Of a stretch of DNA of 64,000 bases, positions 1 through 8,800 are shown piece by piece. Below the pieces are notes generated by a model that did no database searches, had not been told where the DNA came from, and worked only from the letters and a program-made list of their open reading frames with translations. This DNA comes from Ruegeria aquimaris (GTDB lineage Bacteria; Pseudomonadota; Alphaproteobacteria; Rhodobacterales; Rhodobacteraceae). Each line of letters starts with the position of its first letter. Position 1 is the stretch's first letter. The position numbers and the translations under genes were made by a program. The stretch lies in NCBI RefSeq assembly GCF_025751555.1, contig NZ_JAOWLB010000021.1, positions 1-64,000 on the forward strand. Direction: 5' to 3'.

Positions 1-1434
1 GATCACGTCGCGCAGGTCGCCCTCGCCCGGGCCGCCGATGAGGATGTCATCGCCATCGCCACCGTTGAGCGTGTCGGCGCCCAGACCACCATCCATACTG
101 TCATCGCCGCCCTCGCCCAAGAGCCGGTCGTTGCCGTCGAGGCCGGTGATGGTGTCCGCGCCCGCCGCACCGGTCAGGATGTCGGCCTCGGGCGTTCCTG
201 TCAGCACGAGGCCCGAGTCGGATGGCTCTCCCAGACCTTCGATACGAATGGTGAACTCGTCGCCGAAGCCATCCAGCATGTAGCCAAATCCGTTCGGGAA
301 AATGGCCGCGAAATGGGCGTTCAGGGATTGGTTCGGCGTGTCGCCTTCGAAGGCGACCGAGGCGGTGACGGGATTGCCGCTGGCATCGAACTGGCGCAGC
401 AGCGCCTCTTGCCGGTAGGGGGTGCCGCCGATGGTGTGATAGACGATGGCATAGCCGCCATCCGACAGCGGGAATACCAGCCCGTCATACTGGCCGCCAT
501 CGTGCAGGTCGGTATTGACCAGCTCTGGTGCGCGGACAACCGTGCCAGCGGCCGACAGGATCGCCTGGAACAGTTCCGGGTCGGCATCCACACCGTCGCG
601 CTGATTCGACCAGGTGACGACAACGCGACCGTCATTCAGCACGGCGGCATTGACGGTATCCGCCGCGGGACGGGTCAGGGTGGCGTTGTCGGTTCCGCCC
701 AGATTGATCTGCGGCCGAAGCTCGGTGCCGTCCATGCCAAAGACCCGGGAAAACACGTCGCCGCTTTGCACATCCTGATAGATCAGGTGCAGCGTGCTGC
801 CGGACACCACCAGTTTGGCCGAGGATACCTTGACCCCGAGAAAACCGAGATACGGCTCGCCCGTTGGGGTGATGTCGATGGCGATGGCCTCGGCCGTGCC
901 GGTGTTCAGGGTCAGGTGCAGCGCCTCGGGATTGGCGCCCTGCATGCCGAACCAGACCTCGGCGATCTGGCCACTGGGCAGATCCACGATGCTGTTGGTG
1001 TTGGGGCCGTCGGGGTCGAGATAAATCTTGCCGGGTTCCGAGGGCTGCGGCGTGCCATCGGCGGCAAAGCTGCGCTGGGCGACGAATTTCGGATTGGCGC
1101 TGGGCGTGTCGCGCTGAACGATCGGGCTGTGGCCCTCGTAATGCAGGGTAAAGCCGCCATCGGCATGCACCTGCACATGACGCACGGTGGTGGTATAGGG
1201 CAGGGCGATGCCCATAAAGGACCATCCGGAGAGTTCATCGGCGGAGGCATCGGTCAGGCGCTGTTCCTCGATCAGGAGAGTGCCGGTGTTGTCATAGACA
1301 CGGAATGTCGAATCCTGGCCCATGCCGTTGATCAGGCTGTCATTGAAGACGAAGAGCTTGTTTCCTGCGGCGATGGCATGGCGAAACGGGTTGTCTGTCA
1401 GGTCGTCAATCAAGCCGTTGTATTGAATAGTCAC
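1..1434 (-). CDS. RTX-repeat calcium-binding protein, C-terminus beyond window
   Basis: The frame is open for 478 codons from a GTG start and runs off the left edge, so the C-terminus is missing. The start is supported by a GGTGGAG ribosome site about nine bases upstream and by in-frame TAG and TAA codons just before it. Residues 1 to about 410 form a beta-rich region with no family I recognise (alternating phrases such as DGGYAIVYHT and DGRVVVTW suggest propeller-like repeats). From about residue 412 to the edge come glycine- and aspartate-rich nonapeptides (GLDGNDRLLGEGGDD, GGDGDDILIGG) that bind calcium in RTX proteins. Such proteins are normally secreted by a type I system that recognises the C-terminus, which is not visible here. 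No transporter gene is seen next to it. Confidence 0.85.
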   Translation of the reverse strand, partial: MTIQYNGLIDDLTDNPFRHAIAAGNKLFVFNDSLINGMGQDSTFRVYDNTGTLLIEEQRLTDASADELSGWSFMGIALPYTTTVRHVQVHADGGFTLHYEGHSPIVQRDTPSANPKFVAQRSFAADGTPQPSEPGKIYLDPDGPNTNSIVDLPSGQIAEVWFGMQGANPEALHLTLNTGTAEAIAIDITPTGEPYLGFLGVKVSSAKLVVSGSTLHLIYQDVQSGDVFSRVFGMDGTELRPQINLGGTDNATLTRPAADTVNAAVLNDGRVVVTWSNQRDGVDADPELFQAILSAAGTVVRAPELVNTDLHDGGQYDGLVFPLSDGGYAIVYHTIGGTPYRQEALLRQFDASGNPVTASVAFEGDTPNQSLNAHFAAIFPNGFGYMLDGFGDEFTIRIEGLGEPSDSGLVLTGTPEADILTGAAGADTITGLDGNDRLLGEGGDDSMDGGLGADTLNGGDGDDILIGGPGEGDLRDVI

Positions 1435-1606
1435 GTTCTATTACTCCACCAAAATGACCCTTGGAAAAAGCCCAAGGGTTTGAAAACGAATATGAATAAG
1501 GAAAGAATTAGATGAGGGTCCGCGGCGCGCGCAAGTCTGATTTTTGCGGTTGCCGTTGCGTCATCATCTGCCGGGTCCCGATGCGGGGGCGCGGGTGGGT
1601 CAGAGA

Positions 1607-1641
1607 CAGAAAAGCCCCCAGGATCAGGATCCTAGGGGCTT
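1607..1641 (-). terminator. Intrinsic terminator of the tRNA-Leu gene
   Basis: On the minus strand, immediately past the tRNA 3' end, AAGCCCC and GGGGCTT arms enclose a second AGGATC/GATCCT stem with one mismatch, followed by CTTTTCTGTCT. The hairpin plus T-rich tail fits a Rho-independent terminator for the tRNA. Confidence 0.65.
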
Positions 1642-1645
1642 GTCA

Positions 1646-1732
<87 letters not shown>

Positions 1733-1955
1733 AGGTGTCGTGAGGCGCCGTTTAAGCCGCGGCGCGGGGGGCGTCAACCGGATTTTGCGGCTGGTGTGAA
1801 AGTTTTTTGTCGTGGAGGGGCGGCGGCGTTCTTGGGGCGGTGATTTGTGGGGGAAACAGGGGGCTTGGCGGGCGTGCGCGGCACTATTGCGCCTTGTTTG
1901 CCCGCCCGTGCGGGGGTAGATCGGATCAAGACCCAAAGTCAGCAGGAGCCTTCTC

Positions 1956-2939
1956 ATGTCGAAACTGGTCACGATCTATGGAGGATCGGGTTTTGTCGGG
2001 CGCTATATCGCGCGGCGCATGGCAAAAGAGGGGTGGCGCGTGCGCGTTGCGGTGCGTCGGCCGAACGAGGCGATGCATGTGAAGCCTTATGGCGCGGTGG
2101 GCCAGGTCGAGCCGGTGCTGTGCAATATCCGTGACGATCACTCGGTGGCGCAGGCGATGCGCGGGGCGGATGCGGTGATCAACTGTGTCGGCGTGCTGAA
2201 CGAGATGGGCAAGAACGGGTTCGAGGCGGTGCAGGCCGAGGGCGCGGAGCGGGTCGCGCGGCTGGCGGCAGAACAGGGCGTCGCACGCGTGGTTCATGTC
2301 TCGGCCATCGGGGCCGATGCCGACAGTGACAGCGCTTATGCGCGCAGCAAGGCCGAGGGCGAGGCGGGCGTGCTGCGGCACCGGCCGGATGCGGTGATCC
2401 TGCGGCCGTCGGTGATCTTCGGATCCGAAGATCAGTTCTTTAACCGGTTTGCGGGCATGACTCGGTTCGGGCCGGTGCTGGCCATCGTCGGCGCCGATAC
2501 ACGGTTCCAGCCGGTCTATGTCGATGACGTGGCGCGGGCGGCGGTCAAGGGCGCGCTGGGTCAGGCCGAGCCGGGTGTGTACGAGCTGGGCGGGCCGGAT
2601 GTCGAAACCTTCCGCGCGTTGATGCAGCGGATGCTGGGTGTGATCCATCGTAAGCGGATCATCGTCGGGCTGCCGTTTCTTGCCGCGCGGATCATGGCCG
2701 GGATGCTGGATCTGGCGAAATTCGTCAGTTTTCAGCTGTTCCCGAACAACATCCTGACGCGCGATCAGCTGAAGAACCTGCGTCGCGACAATGTGGTGAG
2801 CGAGGGCGCCAAGGGGTTTGCGGATCTGGGCATCGTGCCCGAGACGATGGAAGCGGTTCTGCCCAGCTATCTGTGGAAGTTCCGCCCCAATGGCCAGTAC
2901 GACGACATCCAGGCCTCGGCCCGGAACCTGCGCGCCTAG
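1956..2939 (+). CDS. NAD(P)-binding SDR, NDUFA9-like complex I-associated protein
   Basis: A 327-residue protein with an N-terminal Rossmann dinucleotide motif GGSGFVG at residues 9-15, then alternating strands and helices typical of atypical short-chain dehydrogenases. HVSAIGAD and a downstream YARSK occupy the catalytic-loop positions. The family includes the complex I accessory subunit NDUFA9 and its alphaproteobacterial homologs, which bind NADPH structurally instead of turning it over; that role is inferred here from resemblance. AGGAG lies eight bases before the ATG. The 3' end overlaps the last codon of uppP on the opposite strand, so the two genes converge without a spacer. Confidence 0.82.
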   Translation: MSKLVTIYGGSGFVGRYIARRMAKEGWRVRVAVRRPNEAMHVKPYGAVGQVEPVLCNIRDDHSVAQAMRGADAVINCVGVLNEMGKNGFEAVQAEGAERVARLAAEQGVARVVHVSAIGADADSDSAYARSKAEGEAGVLRHRPDAVILRPSVIFGSEDQFFNRFAGMTRFGPVLAIVGADTRFQPVYVDDVARAAVKGALGQAEPGVYELGGPDVETFRALMQRMLGVIHRKRIIVGLPFLAARIMAGMLDLAKFVSFQLFPNNILTRDQLKNLRRDNVVSEGAKGFADLGIVPETMEAVLPSYLWKFRPNGQYDDIQASARNLRA

Positions 2940-3739
2940 GTATAGGCGATCGCCAGCAGCACCAGCCCCAGCGCCATGCGGTAGATCACGTAGGGCGTGA
3001 AGCTGACCGAGCGCAAGAGGCGCATCATCAGGCTGAGCGCGAGCAGGGCAGAGACAAAGGCGAATGCGGCGGCGATGGCGCCGTCGCGCGCAGCCTGAGC
3101 ATCGGCGGTAACCGCCACTTCGGTCCCCAAGAGCACGCCCGAGGCGATGATTGTCGGGATCGACATCAGCATCGAGATGCGGGCAGCATCGCCGCGCGCA
3201 TATCCCAGCCGCCGGGCGCCGGTGATGGTGATGCCGGAGCGCGAGGTTCCGGGGATCAGCGCCAGTACCTGCCACAGCCCCATGACCAGCGCGTCGCGGA
3301 AACCCCAGTCGGCCGTGTGCTTGAGTTGCGGGCCGGTGCGATCCGCCCACCACAATACCAGACCAAAGCCCAGCATCGTCCAGCCGATCACGGCGACCGA
3401 GCGCAAGGCGTCGCTGAACCCGGTGAAATGCAGGATGGCACCCGCGATCACGGTGGGACTCGTCGCCACGATCAGCCCCATGGCCAGCCTTGCGCCCGGC
3501 GTGTCGGTCTTGCCCGTCAGCGCGCGGGGCAGGCCGGACAGAGCCTCGCGCACATCGGCCCAGAAATAGAGGACCACGGCGCAGAGCGTGCCGACGTGAA
3601 CCGCGACGTCGATAGTCTGACCCTGATCCTGCATACCGGTGAGGTGTGGCAGCAGAATCAGGTGGCCCGAGGAGGAGACCGGCAGGAACTCGGTAATACC
3701 CTGGATGAGCGCCACGAGAATCAGTTGGAGGAGGGGCAT
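2936..3739 (-). CDS. uppP: Undecaprenyl-diphosphatase UppP/BacA
   Basis: A 267-residue polytopic membrane protein that dephosphorylates undecaprenyl pyrophosphate to regenerate the lipid carrier for peptidoglycan and polysaccharide synthesis; overproduction of this family gives bacitracin resistance. The two diagnostic active-site segments are present: [10 protein letters not shown] at residues 17-26 and PGTSRSG at residues 163-169. Length and hydrophobic pattern (about eight membrane segments) match the family. The gene is convergent with the upstream NAD-binding protein, overlapping it by four bases at their stops. It appears to be transcribed alone from the AT-rich region before gltD. Confidence 0.95.
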   Translation of the reverse strand: MPLLQLILVALIQGITEFLPVSSSGHLILLPHLTGMQDQGQTIDVAVHVGTLCAVVLYFWADVREALSGLPRALTGKTDTPGARLAMGLIVATSPTVIAGAILHFTGFSDALRSVAVIGWTMLGFGLVLWWADRTGPQLKHTADWGFRDALVMGLWQVLALIPGTSRSGITITGARRLGYARGDAARISMLMSIPTIIASGVLLGTEVAVTADAQAARDGAIAAAFAFVSALLALSLMMRLLRSVSFTPYVIYRMALGLVLLAIAYT

Positions 3740-3811
3740 GGGTGTTGGATTTCCGCGCGAAACAGGTTGCTTGCCGGGTATAACTGGCCCTTGAGAAAAG
3801 GGAAGTTGCCA

Positions 3812-3835
3812 TTTAGGTCCGATATGGTACCTAAA
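3812..3835. promoter_or_regulatory. Inverted repeat in the uppP-gltD divergent region
   Basis: TTTAGGT at 3812-3818 and ACCTAAA at 3829-3835 are perfect seven-base inverted arms ten bases apart, inside the unusually AT-rich stretch 3800-3915 that separates the divergent uppP and gltD genes. The position and symmetry suggest a dimeric regulator site controlling one or both genes. A TTGACT hexamer at 3900-3905 could be the -35 of the glt operon. No known regulator is assigned. Confidence 0.4.
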
Positions 3836-3967
3836 ATTTTGGAAAATTGCAGCATGGGTCGAGATTTTTTTGCCAGAAAGGTAAAATAGGTCAGCATAAT
3901 TGACTTTTAATCCGTTCGGCCCTCATATACCAAATCGCGCAACAGGAAATTCGTGGAGTTCACCCCC

Positions 3968-5401
3968 GTGGCCAAGCAACCGATGCTGAAATTCGTGCAG
4001 ATCGAACGTGACATGCCGGAAAAGCGTGCAGCCGCTGCGCGCAAGGAGGATTTTCACGAGATCTATGCCGAGTATGCCGCAGCCAAGGCCGCCGAGCAGG
4101 CGAGCCGGTGCAGCCAGTGCGGCGTGCCTTATTGTCAGTCGCATTGCCCGTTGCACAACAACATCCCCGACTGGCTGCGTCTGACCGCGACCGGGCGGCT
4201 GGAAGAGGCGTATCAGACCAGCCAGGCCACCAATACCTTTCCCGAGATCTGTGGCCGTATCTGCCCGCAGGACCGTCTGTGCGAAGGCAATTGCGTGATC
4301 GAGCAGTCGGGTCACGGTACCGTGACCATCGGCGCGGTCGAGAAATACATCACCGATACCGCCTGGGACATGGGCTGGGTCAAGCCTGCCTCGCCGGTGA
4401 CGGAGCGCAGCGAAAGCGTGGGCATCATCGGGGCGGGCCCCGGTGGGCTGGCCGCAGCCGACATGCTGCGTCAGGCCGGTGTCCAGGTGACGGTCTATGA
4501 CCGGTACGACCGGGCCGGGGGCCTGCTGATGTACGGCATTCCGGGCTTCAAATTGGAAAAGGACGTGGTCGAGCGCCGCAACCGGCTGCTGGCCGATGGC
4601 GGGGTACGGTTCGAGCTGAACTGCGATGTGGACGCGGCCAACTTCGCCGAGATCCGTGCCGCCCATGACGCGGTGATCATCGCAACCGGCGTCTACAAGT
4701 CGCGCGACCTGTCGCTGCCGGGCAGCGGTCTGGGCGGCATTGAAAAGGCGATCGACTATCTGGCGGCCTCGAACCGCAAGAGCTTTGGCGATGCGGTTGC
4801 CGATTTCGACAATGGTCGGCTGAATGCCGATGGCAAGAGGGTGGTGGTTATCGGCGGTGGCGACACCGCGATGGATTGTGTGCGCACCGCGATCCGTCAG
4901 GGGGCTGTCAGCGTCAAATGCCTCTATCGTCGGGACCGGGCCAACATGCCGGGCAGCCAGCGCGAGACCCAGAACGCCGAGGAGGAAGGCGTGGTCTTTG
5001 AATGGCTGTCGGCGCCCAAGGGGTTCACCGGCGATGACAAGGTCACAGGCGTGATGGTGCAGAAGATGCGCCTGGGCCAGCCCGATGCCAGCGGCCGCCA
5101 GTCGCCCGAGGTGATCGAGGGCGCCGATTACGTCGAAGAGGCCGATCTGGTGATCAAGGCGCTTGGGTTCGAGCCCGAGGACCTGCCCACCCTGTTCGGT
5201 CAGCCCGACCTGCCGGTCACCCGCTGGGGCACGGTCAAGGCCGCGTTCCGCACCGGCGCCACCGAGATGGAGGGCGTCTATGCGGTGGGCGACATCGTGC
5301 GCGGTGCCAGCCTGGTGGTCTGGGCGATCCGTGACGGACGCGACTGTGCCGAGGCGATCCTGGAAGGGTTTGGCGCCAAGACCGCCCTAGCGGCGGAGTA
5401 A
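3968..5401 (+). CDS. gltD: Glutamate synthase (NADPH) small subunit
   Basis: The beta subunit of NADPH-GOGAT passes electrons from NADPH through FAD and iron-sulfur clusters to the large subunit GltB. Near the N-terminus four cysteines (CSQCGVPYCQSHC) form the first cluster motif and CGRICPQDRLCEGNC the second. IIGAGPGGLAAAD is the FAD-binding fold and VVIGGGDTAMDC the NADPH-binding fold. I place the start at GTG 3968 (477 residues, VAKQPMLKF) because GGAG lies nine bases upstream; a GTG five codons earlier at 3953 is possible but lacks such a site. It is the first gene of a gltD-GFA-gltB operon. Confidence 0.95.
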   Translation: MAKQPMLKFVQIERDMPEKRAAAARKEDFHEIYAEYAAAKAAEQASRCSQCGVPYCQSHCPLHNNIPDWLRLTATGRLEEAYQTSQATNTFPEICGRICPQDRLCEGNCVIEQSGHGTVTIGAVEKYITDTAWDMGWVKPASPVTERSESVGIIGAGPGGLAAADMLRQAGVQVTVYDRYDRAGGLLMYGIPGFKLEKDVVERRNRLLADGGVRFELNCDVDAANFAEIRAAHDAVIIATGVYKSRDLSLPGSGLGGIEKAIDYLAASNRKSFGDAVADFDNGRLNADGKRVVVIGGGDTAMDCVRTAIRQGAVSVKCLYRRDRANMPGSQRETQNAEEEGVVFEWLSAPKGFTGDDKVTGVMVQKMRLGQPDASGRQSPEVIEGADYVEEADLVIKALGFEPEDLPTLFGQPDLPVTRWGTVKAAFRTGATEMEGVYAVGDIVRGASLVVWAIRDGRDCAEAILEGFGAKTALAAE

Positions 5402-5455
5402 GGTGCCGGTCCTGCAATCGAAGACCCCCTTTCACAATCGGGAGCGAGGCCCGCG

Positions 5456-5893
5456 ATGACGGAACTTCACGGAGAATGCATGTGCGGCGCGGTGACGGTC
5501 ACCGCCACCCCGGCCCGTGCGGCGCTGGGCGCCTGTCACTGTGACATGTGCCGCCGCTGGACCAGCAGCGCCTATGTCAGCTTTCCGGTGGAGCCGGGTT
5601 ACGCGGCGCTGGGACCGGTCGAGGTCTATCGCTCGTCGGATTGGGCCGAGCGGGCGTTCTGCGGCACATGCGGCTCGGCCCTGTGGTACCGGATCACGGC
5701 CGAGGGACAGATGCATGGCCAGACCCAGATGGCGGCTGGCCTGTTTGAAAATGCGGGCGGCAGCGCCCTGAAACTTGAACTTTATATCGACAAGAAGCCC
5801 GAGGGATACGCGTTCGCAGGTGAACGTCGGCAGATGACCCAAGCAGAGGTCGAAGCCATGTATGCCCTGCCTGATCAAGGAGACAGCCAATGA
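5456..5893 (+). CDS. GFA-family zinc protein (CENP-V/GFA domain)
   Basis: A 145-residue protein with the glutathione-dependent formaldehyde-activating (Gfa) fold. Its zinc-binding cysteine sets are all visible: GECMCGAV near the N-terminus, CHCDMC at about residues 30-35 and FCGTCGSALWY at about residues 65-75. Members are named for formaldehyde-glutathione adduct formation, but most have unproven substrates. The gene sits 54 bases after gltD and its stop overlaps the gltB start in an ATGA junction, so it is translationally coupled to glutamate synthase. A role in GOGAT assembly or redox protection is only a guess from this position. Confidence 0.85.
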   Translation: MTELHGECMCGAVTVTATPARAALGACHCDMCRRWTSSAYVSFPVEPGYAALGPVEVYRSSDWAERAFCGTCGSALWYRITAEGQMHGQTQMAAGLFENAGGSALKLELYIDKKPEGYAFAGERRQMTQAEVEAMYALPDQGDSQ

Positions 5894-8800
5894 CCAAATA
5901 CGATGCCGATTGGGTGCGGGCCGAAGAAGCCAAGCGCAAGTGGATGGCCGAGAACGGGCTTTATTCCGAGGAGGAGGAGCATTCCTCGTGCGGGGTTGGT
6001 CTGGTTGTTTCGGTCAACGGCAAGAAAAGCCGCAAGGTGGTCGAGGCCGGGATCAACGCGCTCAAGGCCGTGTGGCACCGGGGCGCGGTGGATGCCGATG
6101 GCAAGACCGGCGATGGCGCGGGCATCCATGTGCAGATCCCGGTTCCGTTCTTTTATGACCAGATCCGCCGCACCGGGCATGAGCCGCGCCTGGACCAGCT
6201 GGTCGCCGTTGGCCAGGTGTTTCTGCCGCGCACCGATTTCGGCGCACAGGAGCGGTGCCGGACCATCGTCGAGTCCGAAGTGCTGCGGATGGGCTACTAC
6301 ATCTATGGCTGGCGCCATGTGCCGGTGGATGTGACCTGTCTGGGCGACAAGGCCAACGCCACCCGCCCCGAGATCGAGCAGATCCTGATCTCGAACTCCA
6401 AGGGGGTGGACGAAGAGACATTCGAGCGCGAGCTCTATGTCATCCGTCGTCGTATCGAGAAGGCGGCGATTGCCGCCGGGATCTCGGGCCTGTACCTCGC
6501 CTCGCTGAGTTGCCGGTCGATCATCTACAAGGGGATGATGCTGGCCGAGCAGGTGGCGGTATTCTATCCCGACCTGATGGACGAGCGGTTCGAATCCTCG
6601 TTCGCGATCTATCACCAGCGCTATTCCACCAACACCTTTCCGCAGTGGTGGCTGGCGCAGCCGTTCCGCATGCTGGCCCATAACGGCGAGATCAACACGC
6701 TGAAGGGCAACCTGAACTGGATGAAGAGCCACGAGATCCGCATGGCGAGCTCGTATTTCGGCGAGATGGCCGAGGATATCAAGCCGATCGTGCCGGGCGG
6801 GTCTTCGGACTCGGCGGCGCTGGATGCGGTGTTCGAGGTGCTGGTGCGCGCCGGGCGCAACGCACCTATGGCCAAGACGATGCTGGTGCCCGAAAGCTGG
6901 TCCAAGCAGGCGGTGGAACTGCCGCAGGCCTGGGTCGACATGTATTCCTATTGCAACTCGGTGATCGAACCCTGGGACGGCCCCGCCGCGCTGGCGATGA
7001 CCGATGGCCGCTGGGTCTGTGGCGGGCTGGACCGCAACGGTCTGCGCCCGATGCGCTATGTGGTGACCGGCGACGGGTTGCTGATCGCGGGGTCCGAGGC
7101 GGGCATGGTGCCCACCGACGAGGCAACCGTGGTGGAAAAGGGCGCGCTGGGTCCGGGGCAGATGATCGCCGTCGATATGGCCGAGGGCAAGCTGTACCAC
7201 GACCGCGCGTTGAAGGACAAACTGGCCGGCTCGCGCCCGTTTGGTGACTGGGTCGGCAAGATCAACAATCTCGAAGACCAGCTTGGCGATGTCGAGGAGA
7301 AGCCTCTGTTCACCGGCGCCGAACTGCGCAAGCGGCAGATCGCGGCCGGCTACACCATCGAGGAACTGGAGCAGATCCTTGCGCCCATGGCCGAGGATGG
7401 CAAGGAGGCGCTGGCCTCGATGGGCGATGACACGCCCGCCGCGGTGCTGTCGAAACAGTACCGTCCGCTGAGCCATTTCTTCCGCCAGAACTTCAGCCAG
7501 GTGACCAACCCACCCATCGACAGCTTGCGCGAATACCGGGTGATGAGCCTGAAGACGCGGTTCGGCAACCTCAAGAACGTGCTGGACGAGGACAGCAGCC
7601 AGACCGAGATCATCGTGGCCGAGAGCCCGTTTGTCGGCAACGCCCAGTGGGAGACGCTGAAGAAGAACTTCAACGCGCCGCTGGTCGAGATCGACTGTAG
7701 TTTCGAGCAGGGATCGGCCGGGCTGGGCGCCGCACTGGCGCGCATCCGCGCCGAGGCCGAGGAGGCGGTGCGTTCGGGTGCCGGGCACCTGCTGCTGACC
7801 GATCATCTGTCGGGGCCGGGCAAGGTGGCGATGCCGATGATCCTGGCCACCAGCGCGGTGCACAGCCACCTGACGCGCAAGGGGCTGAGGACCTTCTGCT
7901 CGCTGAACGTGCGGTCGGCGGAATGTATCGACCCGCATTATTTCGCGGTGCTGATCGGCTGCGGTGCGACCGTGGTCAACGCCTATCTGGCCGAGGATTC
8001 GATTGCCGACCGTATCCAGCGCGGCCTGCTGGACGGTACGCTGACCGAGAACATCGCGCGGTATCGCGAGGCGATTGATCAGGGCCTGCTGAAGATCATG
8101 GCCAAGATGGGCATCTCGGTCGTGTCCTCCTATCGCGGCGGTCTGAACTTCGAGGCCGTCGGTCTGAGCCGCGCCATGGTGGCCGAGTATTTCCCCGGCA
8201 TGACCAGCCGGATTTCGGGCATCGGCATCAAGGGGATTCAGGCTAAGGCCGAGGAGATCCACGCGCGTGGCTGGGACAGCGGGCTGGATGTGCTGCCCAT
8301 CGGCGGGTTCTACAAGGCGCGCAAATCGGGCGAGACCCATGCCTGGGAAGCGACCACGATGCACATGATGCAGATGGCCTGCAACCGTGCCTCTTACGAG
8401 TTGTGGAAGCAGTATTCGGCCAAGATGCAGAGCAATCCGCCGATCCACCTGCGCGATCTTCTCGACATCAAGCCCTTGGGCAAGCCGGTGCCGATCGAAG
8501 AGGTGGAAAGCATCACCTCGATCCGCAAGCGGTTTGTGACGCCGGGCATGTCGCTGGGTGCGCTCAGCCCCGAGGCGCACAAGACGCTGAACGTGGCGAT
8601 GAACCGCATCGGCGCCAAGTCCGACAGCGGTGAGGGCGGCGAGGATCCGGCGCATTTCGTGCCCGAGTCCAACGGCGACAACCCGTCCGCCAAGATCAAG
8701 CAGGTGGCCTCGGGCCGGTTCGGTGTGACCGCCGAATACCTCAACCATTGCGAGGAACTGGAGATCAAGGTGGCGCAGGGCGCCAAGCCCGGCGAGGGTG

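Noticed and set aside
313-1515. A 400-codon plus-strand frame opposite the RTX gene
   Set aside because: The minus strand carries clear RTX repeats and a GTG start with a strong ribosome site; the plus-strand translation shows no domain.
1926-3812. A 628-codon minus-strand frame covering the NAD-binding gene and part of uppP
   Set aside because: Both real genes are identified by motifs in other frames; this one reads as a shadow.
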